Position numbers and translations under genes: made by a program. Positions 5,217 to 5,697 of a stretch of 5,697 nt of DNA are shown one piece after another. The stretch is from an uncultured Chlorobiota bacterium (GTDB lineage Bacteria; Bacteroidota; Kapaibacteriia; OLB7), in assembly GCA_946481475.1 (NCBI GenBank), contig CAMLOB010000294.1, forward strand, positions 1 through 5,697, written 5' to 3'. A model generated the notes under the pieces. It ran no database searches. It saw only the letters and a list, made by a program, of their open reading frames with translations, and was not told where the DNA came from. Each line of letters begins with the position of its first letter. Position 1 is the first letter of the stretch.

Positions 5217-5697
5217 TCACTCCGTCGAAGCGCTCTTGCGCCGCTTCGCTTTCATATCACGTTTCAACGTCCGATAGAGATCGCGCTGACTCCCGGTAAG
5301 GATCTCCGTCAGTTGCCGGTCCAGCATGGCAAGGCTCCCGCGCAGCCGTCTGGTCCGCTGCAGGCGATCATCCTTGAAGTTCTCCCGAATCCAGGCGTTC
5401 CGTCTGACGGCTTTTCTGAGTATGTGCTGAAGTTCCCCGGTCTGTTCTCCGTCAAGCTCCAGACGGGTCTTCAGGAACTCTACAAAGGTCGGCAGTTCCT
5501 CTTCGCTGGTTTCCGGACCGGGAAGTCCTGAGAACTCCGTTGCATCCGACTCCGCCTTAAGTGCAGCCGCTGAATCTTTCCCTCCTTTCTCCTTCGGCAC
5601 ATCGGCGGGAGCACCCTCGGGCATCGCATCCTCCATTGCCCAATCCGCCTCATCCGGCACCGCAAGGGAAGAATCCGTTTCCGGCGCAGAGCGGAGC
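5217..5697 (-). CDS. Unrecognised protein with Spy/LTXXQ-like helical C-terminus (N-terminus beyond the window)
   Basis: I do not recognise this gene with certainty. The frame has no stop up to the right edge, so 159 C-terminal residues are visible. A GTG at 5660 could be a start, but the open frame above it and the lack of a Shine-Dalgarno suggest the gene continues outside. The first 70 or so visible residues are acidic, rich in Ala, Pro, Glu and Gly, and probably disordered. From about residue 68 a highly charged helical part follows, with LELDGEQTGELQHIL and LTEILTGSQRDLY, two Leu-x-x-x-x-Gln-like segments spaced about 50 residues apart, and a Lys/Arg-rich end. This pattern recalls periplasmic Spy/CpxP-like (LTXXQ) proteins, which act as chaperones or metal-stress sensors. 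No signal peptide or membrane segment can be seen in the visible part. Its stop is 31 bases before egtB, so the two may be co-transcribed. Confidence 0.6.
   Translation of the reverse strand, partial: LRSAPETDSSLAVPDEADWAMEDAMPEGAPADVPKEKGGKDSAAALKAESDATEFSGLPGPETSEEELPTFVEFLKTRLELDGEQTGELQHILRKAVRRNAWIRENFKDDRLQRTRRLRGSLAMLDRQLTEILTGSQRDLYRTLKRDMKAKRRKSASTE

Overview
Every gene I can support reads right to left on the minus strand. In transcription order they are: the C-terminal part of an unrecognised protein that enters from the right edge, egtB, ctaA, ctaB, a SCO1/SenC copper chaperone, a DUF420 membrane protein, and the first 108 codons of a PorQ/PorV-like outer-membrane protein that runs off the left edge. 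No tRNA, rRNA, insertion sequence, CRISPR array or integrase was seen.

Organism: probably a Gram-negative aerobe of the Bacteroidota/FCB group, perhaps a GC-richer branch such as Rhodothermota or Balneolota. The PorQ/PorV-like gene points that way, because this family is characteristic of those phyla and is linked there to type IX secretion. So does the scarcity of Shine-Dalgarno sites: only ctaB has a clear one. The cytochrome-oxidase assembly genes show respiration on oxygen. The placement is inference; no phylogenetic marker is present.

Layout. Bases 3854-5697 hold a partial protein with two helical segments like those of Spy/LTXXQ-type periplasmic proteins, then egtB for ergothioneine synthesis. 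A 105-base gap with a GC-rich hairpin follows. Bases 482-3748 are a cytochrome c oxidase assembly block: heme O synthase (ctaB) and heme A synthase (ctaA) make the heme for subunit I, SCO handles copper delivery to the CuA site, and the DUF420 protein belongs to a family (CtaM/YozB) needed for maturation of aa3/caa3 oxidases. ctaA and ctaB overlap by four bases. The oxidase structural subunits are not in the window. A 156-base gap (326-481) with one hairpin and two short palindromes separates this block from the PorQ/PorV-like gene.

The window looks like ordinary chromosomal core metabolism, and I found no convincing undescribed system. The points most worth a second look are the start of the SCO gene, a 15-base palindrome ahead of the PorQ-like gene, a hairpin filling the gap before egtB, and the substrate-binding residues of EgtB.
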